A DNA stretch of 5,065 nucleotides, from contig JAOULV010000127.1 in the NCBI GenBank assembly GCA_029881835.1, positions 1-5,065 on the forward strand, written 5' to 3'. Source of the stretch: Rhodospirillaceae bacterium (GTDB lineage: Bacteria > Pseudomonadota > Alphaproteobacteria > Rhodospirillales > Magnetovibrionaceae). Position 1 is the stretch's first letter, and the number at the start of each line of letters is the position of its first letter. The position numbers and the translations under genes were made by a program. The notes below the pieces were generated by a model that searched no databases, was not told the origin of the DNA, and was given only the letters and a program-made list of their open reading frames with translations. Positions 1 through 5,065 of this stretch are shown here, piece after piece.

Positions 1-521
1 CCCACAGGCAAACAACCGGGACGGAAATATGGGAACAAACTGACGGCAAGGTTGATGGCTTTATCTGTGCCGCTGGCACCGGGGGAACCATTGGCGGGGT
101 AAGTATGGCGCTAAAGGAAAGAAACCCAGATGTAACCATTGCGCTTGCCGACCCAATGGGTGCGGCACTTTATAATTTTTACAAAACCGGCGAGCTTAAA
201 TCAGAAGGAAGCTCAATAACCGAAGGTATTGGCCAAGGGCGCGTAACCGCAAACTTAGCTGAGGTAAGCATTGATGATGCTTTTCAGATACCGGATTCTG
301 AGGCTTTGCCGATTATTTTTGATTTACTTAAAAACGAGGGGCTATGCCTTGGCGGTTCCAGCGGCATTAATGTTGCCGGCGCCATACGTTTGGCCAAACA
401 AATGGGGCCGGGTCACACCATAGTTACAATTTTGGGCGATTTCGGTACCCGTTATCAGAGCAAGCTTTTCAACCCCGTTTTCTTGAAAGAAAAAGGTTTA
501 CCCTGCCCCGACTGGCTTTAA
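1..521 (+). CDS. cysK: Cysteine synthase A (O-acetylserine sulfhydrylase), C-terminal half, 5' truncated by window edge
   Basis: This is a PLP-dependent fold-type II enzyme expected to make L-cysteine from O-acetylserine and sulfide in the cytoplasm. The open frame begins at base 3 and gives 172 residues to the TAA at 519-521. The usual length is about 310-350, so roughly the first half is missing, including the PLP-binding lysine. Seen: the stretch TTGTEIWEQTDGKVDG, then the phosphate-cradling GTGGT loop (bases 75-89), the SEGSSITEGIGQGRVTANL segment, and GGSSGINVAGA, whose serine contacts the pyridine nitrogen in this family. The end GTRYQSKLFNP...PDWL is typical of alphaproteobacterial CysK proteins. 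The GIGQGR segment differs from GIGAGF in the E. coli enzyme, so a related beta-replacement enzyme such as cystathionine beta-synthase cannot be fully excluded. The Met codon at 105 is internal, because homology continues upstream of it. sseA follows in the same direction. Confidence 0.93.
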   Translation, partial: HRQTTGTEIWEQTDGKVDGFICAAGTGGTIGGVSMALKERNPDVTIALADPMGAALYNFYKTGELKSEGSSITEGIGQGRVTANLAEVSIDDAFQIPDSEALPIIFDLLKNEGLCLGGSSGINVAGAIRLAKQMGPGHTIVTILGDFGTRYQSKLFNPVFLKEKGLPCPDWL

Positions 522-534
522 AAAAAATTATCGC

Positions 535-558
535 TTTCAATTTGGCTGAATATTGAAA
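535..558. promoter_or_regulatory. 24-bp dyad, possible operator or weak hairpin, between cysK and sseA
   Basis: Perfect 7-base inverted arms TTTCAAT (535-541) and ATTGAAA (552-558) flank a 10-base centre. Two further outer pairs (532-533 with 560-561) form if one mismatch is allowed. No T-run follows on the + strand, so it is a poor intrinsic terminator for cysK. The centre overlaps the possible -35 of the candidate sseA promoter, which suits an operator. Its function is inferred only from symmetry and position. Confidence 0.3.
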
Positions 559-570
559 TCGCGCTATGTT
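542..570 (+). promoter_or_regulatory. Candidate sigma-70-type promoter for sseA
   Basis: TTGGCT (542-547) and TATGTT (565-570) are separated by 17 bases, and each matches the consensus at four of six positions. Transcription would start near 577 and leave a leader of about 43 bases before sseA. The match is weak and could be chance in an AT-rich spacer. Read-through from cysK is the alternative. Confidence 0.25.
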
Positions 571-593
571 GGTTTGGTTAATCCACCAACCAA
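569..593 (+). repeat. Inverted repeat, hairpin-forming, in the sseA leader
   Basis: TTGGTT (569-574) pairs with AACCAA (588-593). GG (576-577) can pair with CC (586-587) across a one-base bulge, giving eight pairs and an eight-base loop. A competing register pairs GTTGGT (568-573) with ACCAAC (585-590). There is no downstream T-run. It could be a modest attenuating or mRNA-protecting structure ahead of sseA, or the end structure of the cysK transcript. Confidence 0.3.
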
Positions 594-619
594 CAATAAT
601 AACCATGGAAAATAAATAA

Positions 620-1477
620 ATGAGCACCCCTAACCCGCACGCGCTGGTCAGCACCCAATGGCTGGAAGAAAATCTCAACGATCAACATGTGCGCATAATA
701 GATGCGACATATCACCTGCCCCATTCGGACCGCGATGCCTATGAAGAATATACCTATCGCCATATCCCCGGTGCTTCTTATTTTCCCATTGATGAAATTG
801 CCGACACCACGGTTTTATTGCCGCACATGATGCCCGACAGCAAAAAATTTAAACACGCGGTTGATGCCATGGGCATTGGGCCAGAATCCCACGTTGTTGT
901 TTATGACGGCAATGGCGGGTACATGGCGGCCGCACGGGTGTGGTGGATGTTCAGGGCGTTCGGTCACGACAAAGTTTCGGTGCTTGATGGTGGGTTGCTT
1001 AAATGGGGGCGGGAAAAACGCCCGCTTGAACACGTTGAACCAATTTTACCACCCGCACACTTCACCCCAAAGGTGCGCGAAGGATATGTCTGCAACAAAG
1101 AACAGATGATTGAAAACGTTAACAGCGATCACTGCCAAGTGGTTGATGCCCGTTCCGAAGGCCGCTTTGCCGGAATTGACCACGAACCGCGCCCAACCGA
1201 ACGCAAGGGCCATATTCCCGGCGCCATCAACCTACCGTTTACCAGACTTATGGACCCGTCAAAGGATTTTACCTTCCGTAGCACTGATGAAATAAAAGCG
1301 GCCTTTAACGATGCCGGGATAGATTTTTCCAAACCCATCGTAACCTCGTGCGGGTCCGGGGTTACCGCGTGCGTGCTAACGCTTGCCATGTACATGATTG
1401 GGCAAGAGCACAATACGGTTTATGATGGATCGTGGGCCGAATGGGGCAACGATAAAGAAGTTCCCATTGTGTCTTGA
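620..1477 (+). CDS. sseA: 3-mercaptopyruvate sulfurtransferase, tandem rhodanese domains
   Basis: This protein of 285 residues has two rhodanese domains, the usual length for the family. It is expected to move sulfur from 3-mercaptopyruvate (from cysteine transamination) to cyanide, thiols or protein acceptors in the cytoplasm. The N-terminal domain (about 7-135) is inactive: it carries Asp96 in VVYDGNGG where the cysteine would be. The C-terminal domain (about 150-283) carries Cys244 in CGSGVTA. That loop type marks mercaptopyruvate enzymes, whereas thiosulfate rhodaneses usually have CRKGVTA. HIPGA occurs in both domains (48-52 and 198-202), and Arg182 and Arg191 lie in the region that binds substrate in SseA. 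The start is fixed by an in-frame TAA (617-619) directly before the ATG. The ribosome site is weak (GGA about 10 bases upstream). No signal peptide is visible. It lies 98 bases after cysK and converges with the small gene at 1507-1779. Confidence 0.95.
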   Translation: MSTPNPHALVSTQWLEENLNDQHVRIIDATYHLPHSDRDAYEEYTYRHIPGASYFPIDEIADTTVLLPHMMPDSKKFKHAVDAMGIGPESHVVVYDGNGGYMAAARVWWMFRAFGHDKVSVLDGGLLKWGREKRPLEHVEPILPPAHFTPKVREGYVCNKEQMIENVNSDHCQVVDARSEGRFAGIDHEPRPTERKGHIPGAINLPFTRLMDPSKDFTFRSTDEIKAAFNDAGIDFSKPIVTSCGSGVTACVLTLAMYMIGQEHNTVYDGSWAEWGNDKEVPIVS

Positions 1478-1496
1478 TGTGCTTTGATTTGCTGTA

Positions 1497-1515
1497 ATGC
1501 GTTTTCTTAACGCAT
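1497..1515. terminator. Short inverted repeat at the convergent gene junction, possible weak bidirectional terminator
   Basis: Perfect 7-base arms ATGCGTT (1497-1503) and AACGCAT (1509-1515) enclose a five-base loop TTCTT. The repeat starts 19 bases after the sseA stop and covers the last codons and the TAA (1507-1509) of the opposite-strand 90-residue gene. Position suits a shared end signal, but no T-run follows on either strand, so efficient intrinsic termination is doubtful. Confidence 0.35.
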
Positions 1516-1779
1516 GGACGTAAGATTGGTAACCAAGGCATCGCGAATGCGCCTGACTTCTTCTGCCACTTTGTGTGCCCTATCTTGATCTTCGGGCAAA
1601 CATTCAAACGCAACCGTGGCGCAACGTTCACGTTCTTCTAACAAAGCATCGATGATCGCCTTTTCAACCGCTTTGGCTACTTCCTTGTTGTGGCTTTCAT
1701 CGCTAACGCCAAGAATACCGTTGATGCGCTTGGTTGCTTCGCAGGCGCGCTCTCTAAGGCTTTTGTGTGCTGAAGGCAT
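1507..1779 (-). CDS. Small uncharacterised alpha-helical protein (90 aa) at the end of the aap operon
   Basis: I do not recognise a named family. The product is 90 residues, highly charged, with no signal peptide or membrane segment, so probably cytoplasmic. It should be almost entirely helical, with a likely amphipathic or coiled-coil stretch at about 32-56 (EVAKAVEKAIIDALLEERER) and a second helix at about 63-86. Cysteines are at 13, 53 and 60. It looks like a real gene: AAGGGG lies six bases before the ATG, it begins 20 bases after the aapP stop on the same strand, and the composition is protein-like. The position implies co-transcription with the transporter. Similar EERERCA-type helices occur in many short bacterial and phage proteins of unknown role, so no function is assigned. 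A role in tuning transporter activity would be speculation. Confidence 0.75.
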   Translation of the reverse strand: MPSAHKSLRERACEATKRINGILGVSDESHNKEVAKAVEKAIIDALLEERERCATVAFECLPEDQDRAHKVAEEVRRIRDALVTNLTSMR

Positions 1780-1785
1780 TTATTT

Positions 1786-1791
1786 CCCCTT
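1786..1791 (-). promoter_or_regulatory. Ribosome binding site of the 90-residue gene
   Basis: On the - strand AAGGGG ends six bases before the ATG at 1779-1777. This clear site, in the 20-base gap after aapP, is the main support for calling the small ORF a translated gene and for its start. Confidence 0.7.
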
Positions 1792-1799
1792 AAAGGTTA

Positions 1800-2573
1800 T
1801 CAATGATCCAAAATCTGGCTAAGGAACAGCTTGGTGCGGTCATTTTGCGGGTTGTTGAAAAATTCGTTCGGTTCATTTTCTTCGACAATTTGTCCGGCAT
1901 CCATGAATATCACCCTGTCTGCGACCATTTTGGCAAAACCCATTTCATGGGTTACGCAAAGCATGGTCATGCCTTCGTTAGCCAGCTCGACCATAACGTC
2001 CAAAACTTCCTTGATCATTTCCGGATCCAGCGCCGAGGTCGGTTCATCAAACAGCATGATTTTCGGGCTCATGCAAAGTGAACGGGCGATTGCCACGCGC
2101 TGTTGCTGGCCACCGGAAAGCTGGCCCGGGTATTTAAGCGCCTGGTCTTTAATTTTAACCCGCTCTAAATATTTCATCGCAACTTCTTCGGCTTGAGCTT
2201 TTGGCATTTTACGAACCCAGATTGGGGCTAACGTGCAATTTTCCAAAACCGTTAAATGCGGAAACAGATTGAAATGTTGAAAACACATTCCGACTTCGCG
2301 CCTGATTTCATCAATCTTTTTCAAATCATCGGTTAGCTCTATACCTTCGACAAAGATTTGTCCTTCTTGGTGTTCTTCCAAGCGGTTGATGCAACGTATC
2401 ATGGTTGATTTACCCGAACCCGATGGCCCACAAATAACTATGCGCTCGCCTTGCTTGACCTCAAGGTTGATGTCCTTTAGCACGTGAAATTGTCCGTACC
2501 ATTTGTGCATTGCCTTTATTTCAACGGCAAGACCGCTTTTATTTGGTGAAGGTTGGGCGTTAGTTGCAGGCAT
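1800..2573 (-). CDS. aapP: General L-amino acid ABC transporter, ATP-binding subunit
   Basis: This 257-residue ATPase, the normal length for AapP and other polar amino acid transport ATPases (HisP/GlnQ type), powers the AapQ-AapM channel on the cytoplasmic face of the inner membrane. All nucleotide-binding elements are intact: Walker A GPSGSGKST (49-57), Q-loop Gln99 in CFQHFNLFPHL, signature LSGGQQQRVAIAR (152-164), Walker B IMLFDE (172-177) followed by the D-loop SALD, and switch His209 in VTHEM. About 15 polar residues precede the domain, as is common in AapP. The start is supported by AAGGA seven bases before the ATG. It lies 36 bases after aapM and 20 bases before the 90-residue gene. 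Sequence alone does not separate AapP from BztD-type glutamate/aspartate ATPases; the assignment rests on the large AapQ and AapM partners. Confidence 0.95.
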   Translation of the reverse strand: MPATNAQPSPNKSGLAVEIKAMHKWYGQFHVLKDINLEVKQGERIVICGPSGSGKSTMIRCINRLEEHQEGQIFVEGIELTDDLKKIDEIRREVGMCFQHFNLFPHLTVLENCTLAPIWVRKMPKAQAEEVAMKYLERVKIKDQALKYPGQLSGGQQQRVAIARSLCMSPKIMLFDEPTSALDPEMIKEVLDVMVELANEGMTMLCVTHEMGFAKMVADRVIFMDAGQIVEENEPNEFFNNPQNDRTKLFLSQILDH

Positions 2574-2609
2574 TGGCTTTTCCTTAAGATGTGAAAATCT
2601 AAATTAAAA

Positions 2610-3707
2610 TTATCTTTTATGACCGGTATGAAGCTTTCTTTCCAATCGCATGGAATAGCGCGACATGGTGAAACAAAAAATCCAAAAACAAAAACCGGCA
2701 AAAAAGTATCCTTCGGTTGCGACGCCGGGCCAGTTAGGGTCAACGATGGCTGATTGCACCGCGCCCAGCACGTCAAACAGGCCAATAATCAAAACCAGCG
2801 TTGTGTCTTTGAACAATGCAATGAAGGTATTAACGATACCGGGGATAACCAGTTTTAGGGCTTGGGGCAGAATAATAAAGGTCATCGAGCGCCAGTAGCT
2901 CAACCCCAGTGCGCTGGCGGCTTCGTACTGGCCTTTAGGGATGGCTTGTAAGCCGCCGCGGATAACTTCGGCCATATACGCAGATTGGAACATGACAATA
3001 CCAATCATGGCGCGCAGCAGTTTGTTAAAGGTTACCCCTTCGGGCAAAAACAACGGCAACATGACAGATGCCATAAACAAAACCGAAATAAGCGGCACAC
3101 CGCGCCAGACCTCGATAAAGATTACGCACATGGTGCGAATTATGGGCATATTTGAGCGCCTGCCCAATGCCAACAAAACCCCAAACGGCAGTGCGGCAAC
3201 AATGCCGACAAAAGCAATTATCAATGTCAATGAAAGCCCGCCCCATTGTTCGGTTTCGACGTGCTCTAGCCCCAAAACCCCGCCGGAAATAATAAAAAAT
3301 GAAATTACCGGAAGCCCGGTTATGGAAAAAATACCAAACCATTTTTTATACGGGAACGCGTCAAAAAATTGCGGCACAAACGTAATGGCTAACAGTGCAA
3401 ATACAAGGTCAAGACGCCAGTATTCTTCCGATGGATAAAAGCCGTAAATAAATAATGATGCGCGCTGCTTTACAAACACCCAACATGCCCCGCCACCGTT
3501 ACATGCGTGCTCGTCTGTGCCGAGAAAATTGGCGCTAAAAATAGCCCAATCCAAAACTGGTGGCAAAAAAGTATAAATTAAATAAAGGCCGATTACGGTG
3601 GAAAGCGTATTCAACGGCGTGGAAACAAGATTTTGCCGTATCCAGCCAATTGTGCCCGTGGTGCTAACCGGTGCCGGCCTGCTTTTAATTTCGGTGAAAC
3701 CTGACAT
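2610..3707 (-). CDS. aapM: General L-amino acid ABC transporter, permease subunit AapM
   Basis: This 365-residue inner-membrane protein forms half of the transport channel with AapQ. The HisM/GlnP-type permease core occupies about 155-355. Its cytoplasmic coupling loop AEVIRGGLQAIPKGQYEAASALGL (residues 246-269, EAA motif) docks on AapP. AapM is longer than simple HisM-type permeases (about 220-240) because of an N-terminal extension: hydrophobic segments near 33-52, 99-115 and 124-145, separated by a presumably periplasmic loop with two close cysteines (69 and 75, around GGGACW). As I recall, this cysteine pair is usual for AapM. Further membrane segments lie near 160-182, 196-222, 234-250, 279-312 and 333-350. 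The ATG follows the aapQ stop by only three bases, and its GGAGAG ribosome site lies in the end of aapQ, suggesting translational coupling. BztC-type permeases are the closest alternative. Confidence 0.94.
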   Translation of the reverse strand: MSGFTEIKSRPAPVSTTGTIGWIRQNLVSTPLNTLSTVIGLYLIYTFLPPVLDWAIFSANFLGTDEHACNGGGACWVFVKQRASLFIYGFYPSEEYWRLDLVFALLAITFVPQFFDAFPYKKWFGIFSITGLPVISFFIISGGVLGLEHVETEQWGGLSLTLIIAFVGIVAALPFGVLLALGRRSNMPIIRTMCVIFIEVWRGVPLISVLFMASVMLPLFLPEGVTFNKLLRAMIGIVMFQSAYMAEVIRGGLQAIPKGQYEAASALGLSYWRSMTFIILPQALKLVIPGIVNTFIALFKDTTLVLIIGLFDVLGAVQSAIVDPNWPGVATEGYFFAGFCFWIFCFTMSRYSMRLERKLHTGHKR

Positions 3708-3710
3708 TTG

Positions 3711-4901
3711 TTATCTCTCCACCAATGCTTTGCTTTTATTATACCAGTTCATAAAACCTGAAATTGTTAGGCTGATGGTCAAATAAACAGCCATGGTCAT
3801 GGCAACAATTTCAACCGCTTGGCCTGTTTGGTTAAGTGTTGTTCCCATAAATACCGCAACCAAATCGGGATACCCGATAGCGGTTGCCAATGACGAGTTT
3901 TTGGCAAGGTTTAGATACTGCGATGTAAGTGGCGGAATAATAACGCGCAGTGCCTGCGGGATGACTACCAGCCTGAGTGTCGGGCTATTGCGCAAACCCA
4001 ATGCGTGCGCGGCCTCGGTCTGGCCATGGCTCACGGCCAAAATACCGGCACGCACGATTTCGGCAATAAAGGCTGCGGTATAAAACGACAACGCCCAAAG
4101 CAACGCCATTAGTTCAGGGATAACGTTTGTTCCGCCCTTAAAGTTAAATCCTGATAATGCAGGGTATTCGATACCGATTGGCCGGCCAGAAACAAAAAAA
4201 GCGATTGTCGGCAGGCCAATTAAAATACCAAGTGATGCATAAACTGTATGAAATTGCTGACCGGTCGCCTCTTGTCTTTTGTGGGCCCACCTAACAAGGG
4301 CAATGATAAGAACGATTGCCAAAACAAATGCACCAATGACCACCCCCGAACCGCTTTCAAATACCGGTGCCGGGGCATAAAACCCACGGTTGCTTAAGAA
4401 AAATGTTTCTTGCCATGAAAGACTGTTGCGCGGCCCAGGCAATACTTGCAGCACGGCAAAATACCAGAAAAATATTTGCAGCAACAACGGGATGTTGCGC
4501 AGGGTTTCAATATAAACCGCAGCCAGTCTTGAAATTATCCAGTTTGATGAAAGTCTGGCAACGCCGACTATAAACCCGATGGTGGTGGCCATGATGATCC
4601 CTAAAAAAGTGACCAACAATGTGTTGAGCAGGCCAACCAGAAATGTCCGGCCGTAGGTGTGGGATTCATCGTATTCAATAAGGCTCATCAAAATGCCGAA
4701 GCCGGCAGATTTATTGAGGAACGCAAACCCGGTGGTAATGCCACGGGTTTCCATATTATGAAGGGTGTTTTGAAAAATTATATAAAAGAAATAAATAACC
4801 GCAGCCAGGGCAATTGCCTGAAAAACAACCGAACGTACCGCCGGGTCATTCCACGGTGATGGTTTTGATGGTTTTATAATATTTTTTTCTACTTCCGCCA
4901 T
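3711..4901 (-). CDS. aapQ: General L-amino acid ABC transporter, permease subunit AapQ
   Basis: This 396-residue inner-membrane permease, near the usual AapQ length of about 400, pairs with AapM to form the channel served by the periplasmic binding protein AapJ. Hydrophobic segments lie near 24-44, 88-115, 138-153, 186-204, 219-237, 262-284, 336-352 and 364-384. Seen: RNIPLLLQIFFWYF (135-148), typical of polar amino acid permeases, and the EAA coupling loop AEIVRAGILAVSHGQTEAAHALGL (280-303). A large insertion (about 154-260) lies between the two halves of the permease core, characteristic of AapQ and BztB compared with short HisQ-type proteins. The ATG at 4901-4899 was chosen, with GAGGGGG 12 bases upstream, a slightly long spacing. 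An in-frame TTG at 4922 would overlap that site and has none of its own. The gene is 88 bases after aapJ and three bases before aapM. Confidence 0.94.
   Translation of the reverse strand: MAEVEKNIIKPSKPSPWNDPAVRSVVFQAIALAAVIYFFYIIFQNTLHNMETRGITTGFAFLNKSAGFGILMSLIEYDESHTYGRTFLVGLLNTLLVTFLGIIMATTIGFIVGVARLSSNWIISRLAAVYIETLRNIPLLLQIFFWYFAVLQVLPGPRNSLSWQETFFLSNRGFYAPAPVFESGSGVVIGAFVLAIVLIIALVRWAHKRQEATGQQFHTVYASLGILIGLPTIAFFVSGRPIGIEYPALSGFNFKGGTNVIPELMALLWALSFYTAAFIAEIVRAGILAVSHGQTEAAHALGLRNSPTLRLVVIPQALRVIIPPLTSQYLNLAKNSSLATAIGYPDLVAVFMGTTLNQTGQAVEIVAMTMAVYLTISLTISGFMNWYNKSKALVER
3715..3720 (-). promoter_or_regulatory. Ribosome binding site of aapM inside the end of aapQ
   Basis: GGAGAG on the - strand lies in the last codons of aapQ. 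Seven bases, including the aapQ stop TAA, separate it from the aapM ATG. This layout suggests that ribosomes finishing aapQ help start aapM, which would keep the two permease subunits near equal amounts. Confidence 0.65.
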
Positions 4902-4946
4902 GAAGCCTATTTTCCCCCTCAAGAAAAATTAGCAGATTAAATAAAC

Positions 4947-4978
4947 CACCCTCTCCGACCAAATGGCCAGAGAGGGTG
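4947..4978 (-). terminator. Stem-loop between aapJ and aapQ, likely partial terminator or mRNA-stabilising hairpin
   Basis: The - strand RNA can fold CACCCUCUCUGGCC (4978-4965) onto GGUCGGAGAGGGUG (4960-4947) around an AUUU loop: 14 pairs without a bulge, two of them U-G wobbles. On the + strand those two positions become A-C mismatches, so the structure favours the aap transcript. The outer nine pairs are perfect and GC-rich. Only a mixed U/A stretch follows (GGUUUAUUUAAU), so termination would be partial. Hairpins placed after a binding-protein gene in ABC operons commonly let the binding protein be made in excess over membrane subunits; that role here is inferred. Confidence 0.65.
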
Positions 4979-4989
4979 AAATTTATTAT

Positions 4990-5065
4990 TTAGCGGATTG
5001 GTGGTGCGTACTGCAGGCCACCTCTGCTCCATAGGTCATTCAAGCCACGAGCAATTTGAAGCGGT
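4990..5065 (-). CDS. aapJ: General L-amino acid ABC transporter, periplasmic binding protein, C-terminal 24 codons only
   Basis: Only the end of the gene is in the window: 24 codons ending with TAA (4992-4990), reading PLQIARGLNDLWSRGGLQ followed by YAPPIR. The ending GLNDLWSRGGLQYAPP matches the C-terminus expected of AapJ, the solute-binding protein of about 340 residues that captures a broad range of L-amino acids in the periplasm and delivers them to AapQ-AapM. The fragment is too short to show the binding cleft, so the call rests on this tail and on the aapQ-aapM-aapP genes that follow. The operon promoter should lie upstream of this gene, outside the window. Confidence 0.85.
   Translation of the reverse strand, partial: PLQIARGLNDLWSRGGLQYAPPIR

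Noticed and set aside
105..521. A short separate protein starting at the Met codon at 105
   Set aside because: The same frame is open to the window edge and encodes the conserved GTGGT loop upstream of that Met, so this is an internal codon of a truncated cysK.
519..530. A-rich run after the cysK stop, as part of a terminator
   Set aside because: It is an A-run on the coding strand with no preceding GC-rich stem. It would act as a U-run only for - strand transcription, and no - strand gene ends here.
605..619. Four-codon micro-ORF (MENK, stop TAA) directly before the sseA start
   Set aside because: It has no ribosome site and is too short to carry a regulatory codon run. Its stop is useful only in fixing the sseA start.
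1616..1822. 68-codon + strand frame opposite the small gene and the end of aapP
   Set aside because: It is antisense to the better-supported 90-residue gene, without a ribosome site or recognisable features.
2941..3438. 165-codon open frame on the + strand opposite aapM
   Set aside because: It lies wholly antisense to a well-supported permease gene, has a low-complexity Thr/Ile/Asn/Pro-rich composition, and shows no recognisable domain. It is a shadow frame.
4902..4922. Upstream in-frame TTG that would extend AapQ by seven residues
   Set aside because: The TTG overlaps the GAGGGGG ribosome site and has no ribosome site of its own; the ATG at 4901 fits better.
1..5065. Mobile element, CRISPR array, tRNA, riboswitch or phage features
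   Set aside because: I found no repeated units at regular spacing, transposase-like frames, terminal repeats or tRNA-like cloverleaf on either strand. Gene content is ordinary core metabolism and transport.

Overview
The window looks like part of an alphaproteobacterial chromosome. GC content is moderate (mid-40s percent by eye). The main evidence is a four-gene set matching the AapJQMP general L-amino acid ABC transporter, which is best known from Rhizobium and its relatives. The CysK variant and the small ORF style would fit a Rhodospirillales-like or marine alphaproteobacterium, but no taxon below class can be fixed from this sequence.

Left part, + strand: the C-terminal half of a cysteine synthase (1-521, 5' end outside the window). 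It is followed after 98 bases by a complete two-domain 3-mercaptopyruvate sulfurtransferase (620-1477). The spacer between them holds a 24-bp dyad, a weak promoter-like pair and a hairpin-forming repeat, so sseA may have its own control.

Right part, - strand, read from right to left: the last 24 codons of aapJ (periplasmic binding protein, 4990-5065), a long strand-specific hairpin (4947-4978), aapQ (permease, 3711-4901), aapM (permease, 2610-3707), aapP (ATPase, 1800-2573) and a 90-residue protein of unknown function (1507-1779). Gaps within the run are 3, 36 and 20 bases, so this is almost certainly one transcription unit. Its promoter must lie upstream of aapJ, beyond the right edge. It converges with sseA; the stop codons are separated by 29 bases.

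Together the window combines cysteine synthesis, cysteine-derived sulfur transfer and broad-range amino acid uptake. AapJ captures amino acids in the periplasm, AapQ and AapM form the channel and AapP supplies ATP-driven force. CysK and SseA make cysteine and handle sulfur from its transamination product. No mobile element, CRISPR array, rRNA or tRNA is visible. I see no previously undescribed multi-gene system. The least explained items are the 90-residue protein at the operon end, the aapJ-aapQ hairpin and the dyad in front of sseA.
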